A stretch of 64,000 bases of DNA, from positions 3,645,001-3,709,000 of the forward strand of contig JASXTE010000015.1 in the NCBI GenBank assembly GCA_030280995.1, given 5' to 3'. This stretch comes from Hemileia vastatrix. Lineage: Eukaryota; Basidiomycota; Pucciniomycetes; Pucciniales; Zaghouaniaceae. A program made the position numbers and the translations under genes. Of this stretch, positions 1 through 9,879 are shown in pieces (position 1 is the stretch's first letter; every line of letters begins with the position of its first letter). The notes under the pieces are model-generated. The model saw only the letters and a program-made list of their open reading frames with translations. It was not told where the DNA came from and made no database searches.

Positions 1-63
1 ATGTTTGTAAGTAATACCAGATGAACTGAAGAAAAATTCTACCCCAGCCACTCTCCATCATAG

Positions 64-105
64 AAGTGTCCAGCACAAGTTTGGCCGAACTTGTGCTGGA
101 CACTT
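64..105. repeat. Perfect hairpin, 18-bp stem
   Basis: AAGTGTCCAGCACAAGTT at 64-81 is the exact reverse complement of 88-105, with a 6-nt loop between them. It is far longer than expected by chance in AT-rich DNA. Confidence 0.9.
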
Positions 106-672
106 TTGGTCATGTGCAGTCAGATGGGATCAATTCTCTGTATGGCAACAAAAAATTTTTTTATCAAATTTCACTAGAAGTAGTTTGGTTTAGCTGAATC
201 ATCCACCTGCTGTTCTGCCCAATATCAGGTGTATGATTTTTTATCTTTAAAGAAAAGGTCACTTATTACAATTAAGCCCTGATGGCTCCCATTTGCTTTA
301 ACACCTCTACTGGCTCTTGATAGCAGGAATTTTACCAGTATTTTTTTCATATTTTAACTCTTTGACTTTTATTTTACTCTTTTATTCTTCTTTTTACTTT
401 TAAATTTAAATTTAATTTTTGTAAAACTATTCCTTTCCATATTTATTTACATCTATTTTAAAAAATTATTGAAGGTATAACTTCACATGGTATGCATTTG
501 GCACACAAGTTTTTGCTATACTAATAACATTAATAATATAATGGTGATAAAATATTAATTGGATGATAAATATGAAAGATACAGACTGATCAAATACCAG
601 TAGACATGTTTATGAGAAATACAAGATGAACAAACTGAAGAAAATTTCCACCCAAGCTACTCTCCATCATAA

Positions 673-714
673 AAGTGTCAAGCACAAGTTGGGCCGAACT
701 TGTGCTGGACACTT
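673..714. repeat. Second copy of the same hairpin
   Basis: The counterpart of the 64-105 hairpin in the second tandem unit. The left arm carries one change (GTCAAGCAC for GTCCAGCAC), while the right arm keeps the original sequence. Confidence 0.85.
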
Positions 715-1218
715 TAAGTCACGTGCAGTCAGATGGGATCAATTCTCTATATGGCAACAAAAAAGCATTTTTTTATTAAACTTCACTACAAGCAGTTTTG
801 TTTAGCTGAATCATCCACCTGTTGTTCTTCCCAACCTCAGGTGTATAGTTTTTTATCTTTAAAAAAAAGGTCACTTATTACAATTTAGCCCTGATGGCTC
901 CCATTTTTTTCAACACTTCTACTGGCTCTTGAGAGCAAGAATTTTACTAGTATTTTGTTTTTCATAATTGATCTCTTTGAGATTAATTTTACCTTTTTAT
1001 CCCTCATATTGCTTTTGTATATCAATTTATTTTTTGTAAAACAAATCATTTTCATATTTTTTTACCTTTATTTAATAATATTATAAAAGGTGTAACATCA
1101 CCTGGTATGCATTTGGCACACGAGTTTTTGCTATACTTATAATATTAATAACATAATGGTGACAAAAATCAATCAAATGATAAATATGAGTGAGGCACAA
1201 AGATCAAATACCAATTAA

Positions 1219-2250
1219 TCTATAGTTCTTTTTAATTATATAATTTTTTTGATTAAATAAAATGGTAATAATGAATTATATTTTTCATCCACAATTCCAC
1301 TCTAATGATTCCCACCGCACAAAAAGGGTTCACTTGGTCCTTTCTTTACTGCTTGTGCATATATTTTATTGTCCACAGTACTACAATTTTTTGTAGTGAT
1401 TATCCCACATCTGATTCAGGAATATTTTTAAACAATATAAGTTTTTTTTACAAAAGACCTTATCATATCCAATATCCCACAAAAATTCAACCTGTTTTTG
1501 TATTAAAGCCTGTTAATTATTAAGAAATTGTTAAAATAATTAGATTAGACCCTGGCACAGCTAGATCCATACCAACCGACCTAAAGTCTTTTCAATATTG
1601 AAAACAATTAAATAAAATTATGATATCATACTAAATTATGGGCACCAACCATAATTCAGCATTTCTCATTTGCTCTGCTACAAAATGAGTGCATGTAGCA
1701 TTTTTCTAATGTCGGACTGTTTTTCTTCCTTCCCTCACACCTTTAGTCCAGAATGAAAATTTAGTATGAGTTTTGGTCAAAATGGTTTGCCAGTGTTATC
1801 TGTATGCAATATGAATTCATATTGCATATTTCTATTTATGCATAAAATATACTCGTTAAGCATCATTTTTTTGCATTTTTCAATCATTATGCATATTTAT
1901 GCATATTCATATGCATATTCATTATACAGATCTATATGCATATTAATATATTTTATTCATATACGTATATGCACCTTTTTTTGCATATTCAATATGCATA
2001 TTTTTAATGCATATTTTTAATGCATATTTTTATGCATATTTTTATGCATATTCAACATGCATATTTTATATGCATAATCACTATGCATATTTTTTATGCA
2101 TATTTATTTTTCATAGTCAGTATGCATACACTTTGGATAGGCAATTCACATCAATTTTTAGCATGCAATAAGTATCCACCATGCAAATTCAAATGCATAT
2201 GCATCTATATCATACACGCAACATATATTCAAGTTTAATATTTGAATATT
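1219..2250. repeat. AT-rich non-coding stretch with ATGCAT tract
   Basis: No gene is supported in this 1-kb stretch. Between about 1790 and 2230 the sequence is dominated by irregular repeats of the palindromic hexamer ATGCAT within ATGCATATT units, which opens spurious reading frames rich in Met, His, Ile and Tyr. It is low-complexity DNA. Confidence 0.7.
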
Positions 2251-2470
2251 AAGGTATGCTAAGTGATGTTGTTCAACCTTTTGCCAAACCTGAGATTAAC
2301 TGATGTTCAATGTGGTTCTTAAGCTCTGCTCAAGGAGGGATTGTTCTGGATTCAATCTGTGACAGTTTATTTTTTCAATGTTTTTTCATCAGATTCAAAA
2401 ACATCTTTCTGACAGTTTCAGGATGTTTTCCCAACAGTTTCCTGACAAATTCCTAATAGTTTCAAAAAGA

Positions 2471-2510
2471 GGGAACTGCTAGCAGTTCACCCCCAGATTT
2501 CCTGTGGTGA
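2471..2510. repeat. Terminus of a third CACCAC-type element
   Basis: Read on the minus strand from 2510 this starts CACCACAGGAAATCTGGGGG and carries the palindrome GAACTGCTAGCAGTTC at 2474-2489. It resembles both 40-bp ends of the 30-kb element (CACCACAGAAAA..., a G run, then a palindrome centred on TGCTAGCA). Sequence immediately right of 2510 is retroelement leader, so this is the right boundary of an element inserted into that leader. Its left end is not seen and is presumably upstream of the window. Confidence 0.7.
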
Positions 2511-2990
2511 TTGCTTCAGTTGACAAATTGTCCCGGCAGTAAAATAATAATATTTATAAATTAATTGAATTGATTATATAAAAATTATTTCAGTTGACAA
2601 TAGGTCATGGTAATTAAATTATTTCTGTTGAAATAAAGTCCTGTATAACTATTTTCAGTTGACATTAAGTCCTGGTAATTAAATTCTTCAGTTGACTTTT
2701 AGTCCTGATAATTATCAACATATACATTACTAATTAATAAATCATTTTATTATTTCAGTTTATTTATTTTAATCCTGGTTATAAAATTATCTTAATTAAT
2801 AAAAATTGTAATTATTATTTCAATTGATTTTTCGTCCAGAAAAAAATTATATTTTAATTATTACAGCTGATTAAAAAATCCTGATAATTACTTATATACT
2901 AGAAAATTTATTTCTCCTTATTTTTCTTAAAATAAGGTAAAAATAATAACTGATTAAATTTTAATATTTCTTTCTCTCAGTTCAGGTTAA
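2511..2990 (+). repeat. Gypsy leader relic with CAGTTGAC repeats
   Basis: This is the 5' untranslated leader of a Gypsy copy related to the one at 7060-7530. It has about eight degenerate units of the form CAGTTGAC - 6 to 10 nt - GTCCTG - GTAATTAA, for example near 2517, 2591, 2656, 2689, 2756 and 2865. Each unit resembles a 3' splice site followed within about 20 nt by a 5' splice site. Confidence 0.7.
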
Positions 2991-2998
2991 TTACAGCT

Positions 2999-3595
2999 AT
3001 TACTGATCAAGGTGCTTCTGCTTGCCCTGATGAGGAGCAAGATTTAATTGATTATGATGAATCTTCTTCTGTAAGTTCTCCTTTGACTACAAAACTGGCT
3101 AAAATTAATCAATTCCTGGACCAATCAGAATGTGGAGATGCAATAGATAGAGATATTAGTGGAGAAAACTGCTCAGGATCAAAAGATTTCAAGCAGCCCC
3201 CCAGAAGAGCTTCCAAAAGGCTTCAAGATAAAAAAGATGCCTTTGAATCAGCAATTCAGCAATCTCTCCACTCACATCAAGGAGTTGAGGTCAGAAAATC
3301 TCAAGCTGAGGTGAAGAGCAGACTATCTAGAAGACAAGTTAAGAAAAATAGAATCCTTTCTTCAAGAGAAGAGGAAAACTCCCCATCCCCCAAAAGCCCT
3401 TCCACAATTGGCCCCCCAGAAACAAGAAAAGGTAGAAGTCTCAAAGTGGCAGTGGGATTGGCTGAACACCCAGTGGGATTAACTGTCCCAACAACAACAA
3501 CAACAAGTACCTCAGGCAGGTCCTTCAAGAGCCAATCAGTTCAACCCTTCAACTCCTCACCCTTATCAAGGAGGAAGAAAGAGAAAAAACAATTA
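2999..3595 (+). pseudogene. Gag N-terminal relic of the Gypsy family
   Basis: Homologous to the gag start at 7540: both encode DLIDYDE near the N-terminus, and the first codon here is ATT in place of ATG. A conserved intron can be drawn from the donor TCT|GTAAGT near 3070 to the acceptor CAATCAG (58 bp). It moves translation into the frame encoding a coiled coil (STHIKELRSENLKL) and then KWQWDWLNTQW and HPYQGG. That frame has in-frame stops, for example after NTQWD. The copy ends abruptly in the TTTTTA microsatellite, so the rest of gag-pol is absent. Confidence 0.75.
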
Positions 3596-4850
3596 TTATT
3601 TTTATTTTTATTTATTTTTATTTTTATTTTTATTTTTATTTTTATTTTTATTTTTATTTTTATTTTTATTTTTATTTTTATTTTTATTTTTATTTTTATT
3701 TTTATTTTTATTTTTATTTTTATTTTTATTTTTATTTTTATTTTTATTTTTATTTTTATTTTTATTTTTATTTTTATTTTTATTTTTATTTTTATTTTTA
3801 TTTTTATTTTTATTTTTATTTTTATTTTTATTTTTATTTTTATTTTTATTTTTATTTTTATTTTTATTTTTATTTTTATTTTTATTTTTATTTTTATTTT
3901 TATTTTTATTTTTATTTTTATTTTTATTTTTATTTTTATTTTTATTTTTATTTTTATTTTTATTTTTATTTTTATTTTTATTTTTATTTTTATTTTTATT
4001 TTTATTTTTATTTTTATTTTTATTTTTATTTTTATTTTTATTTTTATTTTTATTTTTATTTTTATTTTTATTTTTATTTTTATTTTTATTTTTATTTTTA
4101 TTTTTATTTTTATTTTTATTTTTATTTTTATTTTTATTTTTATTTTTATTTTTATTTTTATTTTTATTTTTATTTTTATTTTTATTTTTATTTTTATTTT
4201 TATTTTTATTTTTATTTTTATTTTTATTTTTATTTTTATTTTTATTTTTATTTTTATTTTTATTTTTATTTTTATTTTTATTTTTATTTTTATTTTTATT
4301 TTTATTTTTATTTTTATTTTTATTTTTATTTTTATTTTTATTTTTATTTTTATTTTTATTTCTATTTTTATTTTTATTTTTATTTTTATTTTTATTTTTA
4401 TTTTTATTTTTATTTTTATTTTTATGTTTATGTTTATGTTTATTTTTATTTAAATTTTTATTTTTATTTTTATTTTTATTTTTATTTTTATTTTTATTTT
4501 TATTTTTATTTTTCTTTTTAAGTTTATTTTTATGTTTATATTTATATTTATATTTATATTTATATTTATATTTATTTTTATTTTTATTTTTATTTTTATT
4601 TTTATTTTTATTTTTATTTTTATTTTTATTTTTATTTTTATTTTTATTTTTATTTTTATTTTTATTTTTATTTTTATTTTTATTTTTATTTTTATTTTTA
4701 TTTTTATTTTTATTTTTATTTTTATTTTTATTTTTATTTTTATTTTTATTTTTATTTTTATTTTTATTTTTATTTTTATTTTTATTTTTATTTTTGTTTT
4801 TATTTTTATTTTTATTTATATTTAATATTTTTTATATTTATATTTATTTT
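3596..4850. repeat. Giant (TTTTTA)n hexanucleotide microsatellite
   Basis: About 1.2 kb of almost pure TTTTTA repeat, unbroken for roughly 750 bp from about 3611 to 4360, then with scattered variants (TTTATG, TTTATA near 4420-4570). Because six is a multiple of three, any frame through it is open. The Phe-Ile dipeptide frames of 97 to over 270 residues are not genes. Confidence 0.97.
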
Positions 4851-5102
4851 TAACTAATAAATTACAAACATACTAAAAAAACTTGAAAATAATTAAATAA
4901 AATTAACCAAAAATATTATGAGACCTGAGAAATTAAAATGAAATGAATAGAATTATATGAAATAAACAATTATTACAAATGGTATCCCCCAGCCAATTGA
5001 TGAGCTGATCCCCTGATACCTTACCCACATTTAAGTGCAGCTTGATTTGGATGCACCTTTAAATGAATTGAAATAAAATAAAAAAATGAAATTAAAGAAA
5101 AT
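4851..5102. other. Spacer before the 5' LTR
   Basis: AT-rich sequence between the microsatellite and the LTR. I see no gene. It could be 3' sequence of the same retroelement relic or flanking DNA. Confidence 0.5.
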
Positions 5103-6722
5103 TGTCAGCCAGGCTACTAGACTTATCCAGTAAAATAATTAATTATCTTACTGAGATGAAGCCACACCTTTTAAATCCTTATTAATTATTAATTATTTAT
5201 TACCTACTTATGTATTACTTACAACTAACTAGCTAAGTACACTAAGTAATGTAAATAATTAATAAAAATAAGTAGTTGTCCCATACATTTTTACTCTCTA
5301 ACACCGTGCTCAATAATACAGATGAGAGGGAATAAAAATAGTATTAAAAATATAATGAAAATCTAAAAAAATTCAAATTCCTTTATTAAGAAATTTAAAT
5401 TTCTGTTGAAACAACATTTTAAATCAAATGGTTTTTACTAAGTGTTACGTACTAAGGGAACTCAAGTTTTATTTCAAATAAAAATGATACCTTTATTTAT
5501 GCACCATTTAGTATATCTTTTATATTTCACATACTCTATTTATATTTAGTTTTTTCTTCTCACACCCTTGTATTAGGTGGTATTAAATCCCTATTTTTAT
5601 CTCTCACATTTTGCCTATAAAAGGCCCTCTCTTTTTGTACTTTTTTGAATCATTCCTTACTTATTTACCAATCTTACAATACATCAATTACTACCTTTAT
5701 TACTATACTTTATAACACTAGTACTTAAATCAACATAATTCTAAGCTTTAATTTATAATAATATTTGAATCCACCTCTTATTATTTGAGTAAAACAATCA
5801 AAAGGTTTAAGAAATACGTACATTGTTTTTGAGAGTCCAATAAATCCACTTAAACCCTCGTAGAACCTCTAGTTTAATCTTCTAGACCAAGAGACCCATT
5901 GACAGTTGGGGGCACTTCTGAATTGTCAGCTAGGCTACTAGACTTACCTGGTAAAATAATTAATTATTTTACTGAGATGAAGCCATGCCCCTTTCTCTTA
6001 CTAACAATTAATTATTTACTTATGTATTACTTACAACTAACTAGTTAAGTACATTAAGTAGTATAAATAATTAATGAATGTCCCATAAATTTTTACTCCC
6101 TAACACCATGCTCAATAGTATAGTTGATTGGGAATAAAAATTAATGATAAAATTATAATAAAAAAAGCCTTAAGATTATTATATTACTTCATTGAGAGAT
6201 CTGAAATTCTGTGAAATTAGTATAATTAATTTAATTGTGACAGTCCAAGGAGCTCATACTTTATTACAAATAAAATTGATGCCTTTGTTGACGTACCAAT
6301 TAATTTATTTTCTTATATCATATATACTCCTTTTAGTCATCTTCTTTCTCACATTCTTACAGTAGATGGTGTAAATTCCGTGTTTTTTATTCCCTCATGT
6401 TTTGCCTATAAAAGGCCCTCACTTTTGTGCTTTTCAGAACATTCATTACTTACTTACTTCTTATATTTACAATAAAACAATTATTACTATTATTTCTATA
6501 CTTTATAACATTAGTATTTACATCAACATATTTCTAATCTATAAAATATATTAATATTTAAAACTAACTCTTATTATTTGAGTAAAACAATCAAATTAAT
6601 TAAGAAATACGTACTTTATATTTTGATAGTTCATTAAAAACCCAAAACTCCTCGTACAAGCCTCGAATAAGACTTCTAGACCAAAAAGACCCCTTGCAAT
6701 TGGGGGCCTTCCAAAATTATCA
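5103..6722 (+). repeat. 5' LTR (two tandem halves)
   Basis: Starts TGTCAGCCAGGCTACTAG and ends AATTATCA, so the ends are TG...CA. It matches 60605-61599. Internally it is two diverged halves, 5103-5923 and 5924-6722. Both begin TGTCAGCYAGGCTACTAGACT, both contain TGCCTATAAAAGGCCCTC (a likely TATA region, near 5612 and 6405), and both end near TTGGGGGC. The halves abut at AATTGTCAGC, so each could be read as a complete LTR. Confidence 0.85.
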
Positions 6723-7539
6723 ATGGCGCATTGTTATTTGAGGCCGGAAAATCGAAGGGACCATTGCCATTTGAGTACCTGTAAGGATGAGAGAGCGACA
6801 AAATGACAAACGTCATACATCACGTGACAAAATTTTTTGCTGAGAACGGGAATCAAATCGCTCTCCAAAAATTAGGTTCATATATTGACTAAACCTTGTA
6901 TATTTCGTGGTAATTATTGAAATTACTATTTGTGGGTCACTTTGCACTCTTCATCTGCTACGTATTTCCTTTTACTCAGCACTCTGTAAGTGGCATTAAT
7001 TTGCTCATTTTACAGGGGGAGGTGTCTAGTAATTTGGAATTATTTTTTATTTAAATTTTTTTTTCCTAGTTGACAATAATAGAGAAATTGTGTTCTTAGT
7101 CCTAGAAGTAATAAAAAATAATATATTAATATTAATTATTATAATTTTCAGTTGACTTTTTGTCCTGATAAATTAAATTTTATTTGTTACAGTTGAAAAA
7201 TTGTCCTGACAATAATTTTTTTTTAATTAATAAAATTAATATTTAATTACTTCAGTTGACATTAAGTCCTGGTAGTTAATTAATCAGTTGATTTAAATCC
7301 TGACAATAATTATCATAAGAATTATTAATAATTTTTTATTTTTATTTTCAGTTGATTATTTTATAATCCTGGTTTTAAATTATTTTGAATTAATAAATAA
7401 ATTATTATTTAGTTGATTTTTATACTAAAAAGATTTTTATTAATTTATTATTATTTTTTATTTCTTTCAAATAAAAAGTAAAAATAAAAGACTAATTCAT
7501 CTTATTGTCTCCTTTCTTCATTTCAGTTGAATTTAAAAA
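6723..7539 (+). promoter_or_regulatory. Gypsy leader: primer-site region, splice-like repeats
   Basis: Directly after the LTR comes ATGGCGCATTGTTATTTGAG, the expected place of a tRNA primer-binding site, although the tRNA was not identified. From about 7060 to 7510 there are about seven units of the CAGTTGAC...GTCCTG type also found at 2511-2990. The leader ends at the gag ATG at 7540. Confidence 0.65.
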
Positions 7540-9442
7540 ATGACTGACCAAAGTGCTTCTGCTGCACGTGAAAAGGAACTGGACTTAATTGATTATGATG
7601 AGGCTACTTCTGTGAGTTCTCCTTTGACAAGAAAAATATCTCAAATTAATCAATCCTTGCCCCAAACAGGATATGGAGATGGAAGAAGTGGAAGTCCTGG
7701 TAGACACAACTCAGGATCAGAAACCTGTAATAAACCCCTCAGAAGAACTTTCAAAAGGATTCAGAATAAAAAAGATGCCATTGACTCAACATGTAAAGAA
7801 TCTGTAAACTCACATAAAGGAACTAAGGACAGAAAACTTGAGAATAAGGGCAAGAGTAGATGCTCTGGAAGAAAAGGTAAGAAAGATAGATGCCTTTCTT
7901 CAAGAGAAGAGGAAACCTCTTCCACCCAGGGATCATCAACAATTGGTTCCTCAGCAGCCCAATAAAGTGGAAGTGTCCAAGTGGCAGTGGGATTGGTTAA
8001 ACACTCAGTGGGACTACCTGTCTCAAAATCAGCATCAGTTGCCTCAGGCAGGTCCGTAAAGACCCAGCCAAGTCAGCCCCACACCTCCTCACCCCTATCA
8101 AGGAGGCAGAAGAGGAAAATCCAATATGGTCTTGCCCAGAAAACCTTGGTAAGCCCTTCAATTGATTCTCAAGTGCCATTTCTTGTAGCTGATTCTGTTC
8201 CTTCAGGTAAATCTGAGAGGGAAGATGAAACCTTGAGACCAGTAGAGGCTGGGAGCAGTAGACAAATCATTCATGTATCTAATCCTTTACTTTTAATTGC
8301 TACTTCAATGATTAACCCTGATATGGCTGTAACTGATGAAACTCTTGACCCTGAGTTTTATGAGAGTCTGGAAAGCTACTCTGTTTCCTTATTGAGAAAC
8401 ACTCCAGATGTAGCAAAGATTAATGATGAGTATTTGAGAGATATTATTGCAAAGCAGAATAATATTATGAACAATATACAATTAACTCAGAAGTTTAATG
8501 GTTTATTAACTGAGCAAGGGTATCAATCATTAAGGAGTGAATTACAGAAAGTCTCTGATGATTTGTTTAATTATAAAGCAACTCATGAAAAGAAGGTTGC
8601 TTTATGGCAAAATATCAAAAATGATTTGTCCAAATTGAAAGACACTGTATCTATCTGTTGTCAGGAACTAGAGATAGATAAGATGAATCTGAAGAGATTG
8701 AATGACCATTATTCATCTTTTCAAAAAAAAATCAGTTATCTTTTGCAACCATCAATGAGAGTTTATCTAGTCTTCCAAGAATGAAAACAAGACTAACAAC
8801 CATTGAAGAGAAATTGAACTCATTTTTGAATGACCAAAAATATTCTGACATCTCTTTAAAGGAACATATAGTGCAGGATGCTCAAATATTACCTGTGGCT
8901 AGTTCATCTGAAGTAAAAATAGTTCCAGAGGTACCTGTTGATACCACTGAGTTTCCATCAAAAATTGATGATGCACCAGGATCTTCAACAGAGTGATTGA
9001 ACAATGAGATTACAGCCCAATTGGAGAAGTTACAGCTGCTTCTTACTCAGAAACAAGCTAGTACTAAGGAGACTCCTTCAAATCAAAAGAATTGGCCAAA
9101 ACTTGACCAATATCCAACATTTGATGGTGATTCTTCTTCTGATTGGCAACAATTTATTTGCAGAATTGATAACTTAAAAAACTCTTACAAACTCCCAGAT
9201 GAGGAAGTTGTGTCTAAATTAATTTCTTTATTTACCAATGTAGCCCTAATGTGGCATGAATCTGTCCTCCTTGATAGGAATTATTACTCATGGGAAGATT
9301 GGAAGAAATTAATTAAAGCACAATTTGGGGGCTCCAAGTTTAGGATGGCTCAAAAAAGGCAGTATGAGGAAACTAAATATAGTTCTTCTACTGATAAACC
9401 TATTGAGTTCTTAATGAAACTTGTAAAAATCTTAATAGCTAT
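7540..9442 (+). pseudogene. Gag, 5' part, broken by the 47-kb insertion
   Basis: The ATG at 7540 follows the leader and starts MTDQSASAAREKELDLIDYD. A GT-AG intron from TCT|GTGAGT (near 7610) to CCAAACAG (58 bp) is shared with two other Gypsy copies in this window. It switches translation to a frame with a coiled coil (RVDALEEKVRKIDAFLQEKR) and KWQWDWLNTQWDYL. Coding potential then moves to the frame open until 8784, and then to the frame covering 8781-9442. The last part carries a gag core typical of Gypsy (NWPKLDQYPTFDGDSSSDW... and WEDWKKLIKAQFGG). In-frame stops include TAA near 7963, TAA near 8057 and TGA at 8994. Gag is cut at 9442; its continuation is at 56461. Confidence 0.8.
9440..9442. 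repeat. Target-site duplication TAT, left copy
   Basis: TAT at 9440-9442 immediately precedes the outer terminal inverted repeat. It is repeated directly after the other end at 56458-56460. Confidence 0.85.
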
Positions 9443-9480
9443 CACCAGGTCAAAAGTTAGACAACTTGCAGTCAAGTGGT
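9443..9480 (+). repeat. Outer element terminal inverted repeat, left
   Basis: Begins CACCAGGTCAAAAGTTAGAC and continues ACTTGCAGTCAAGT. The reverse complement of 56420-56457 matches with about three mismatches. Confidence 0.93.
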
Positions 9481-9879
9481 TGTTTAGTGCCTGTGGTCTA
9501 ACCTGAGTCAAACCTGTGTTGGAACTTTTGTGGGACAATTTTTCATCATGACACATAGCTCATAGCTGAATCATTAGGACCAATTTGAATTCTTCATATA
9601 GTGCTGTTTGCATAATTTCCAACAGTCAATAGATCATACTTTGGTGTCTAAAAGGCATATATTGAATTCATAATGGATATTACAAAGGTGATTATTAGGC
9701 ACCAGCTATACTACTTAATGACATTATACAGACAGTATCAGATAAAACACAACAAAAGCCACTAGGATTGAGAGTTCTTGAAGCATGTCCAATAATATCT
9801 TTATGATTAATAATAACATTTTTAGACCATCTATTGTAGCACCAAAATGTTTTGAATCATGCTTTGGAGAAAGGATTTT
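9481..9879. other. Outer element left subterminal region
   Basis: About 400 bp between the inverted repeat and the transposase C-terminus. No gene or clear repeat was seen. Confidence 0.6.

Larger units (their letters stand above)
1..1218. repeat. Tandem duplication, unit about 605 bp
   Basis: Positions 1-605 and 606-1218 are two diverged head-to-tail copies. Both begin ATGTTT, contain a GAAGAAA...CTCTCCATCAT segment, a long hairpin and the string CAGTCAGATGGGATCAATTC, and end GATCAAATACCA. No coding potential is evident. The first copy starts at the window edge, so further copies may lie upstream. The region lies to the left of the CACCAC-type terminus at 2510 and may be interior DNA of that third large element, which is inference. 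Confidence 0.8.

Noticed and set aside
1766..2238. Two short Met/His/Ile/Tyr-rich frames
   Set aside because: Generated by the ATGCATATT repeat tract.
3083..4453. A 456-residue open frame on the plus strand
   Set aside because: Only the first third corresponds to gag-relic DNA, and even there the conserved protein lies in another frame after a shared intron. The rest is the TTTTTA microsatellite read as Phe-Ile.
4532..4825. A 97-residue Phe-Ile frame
   Set aside because: Pure microsatellite translation.
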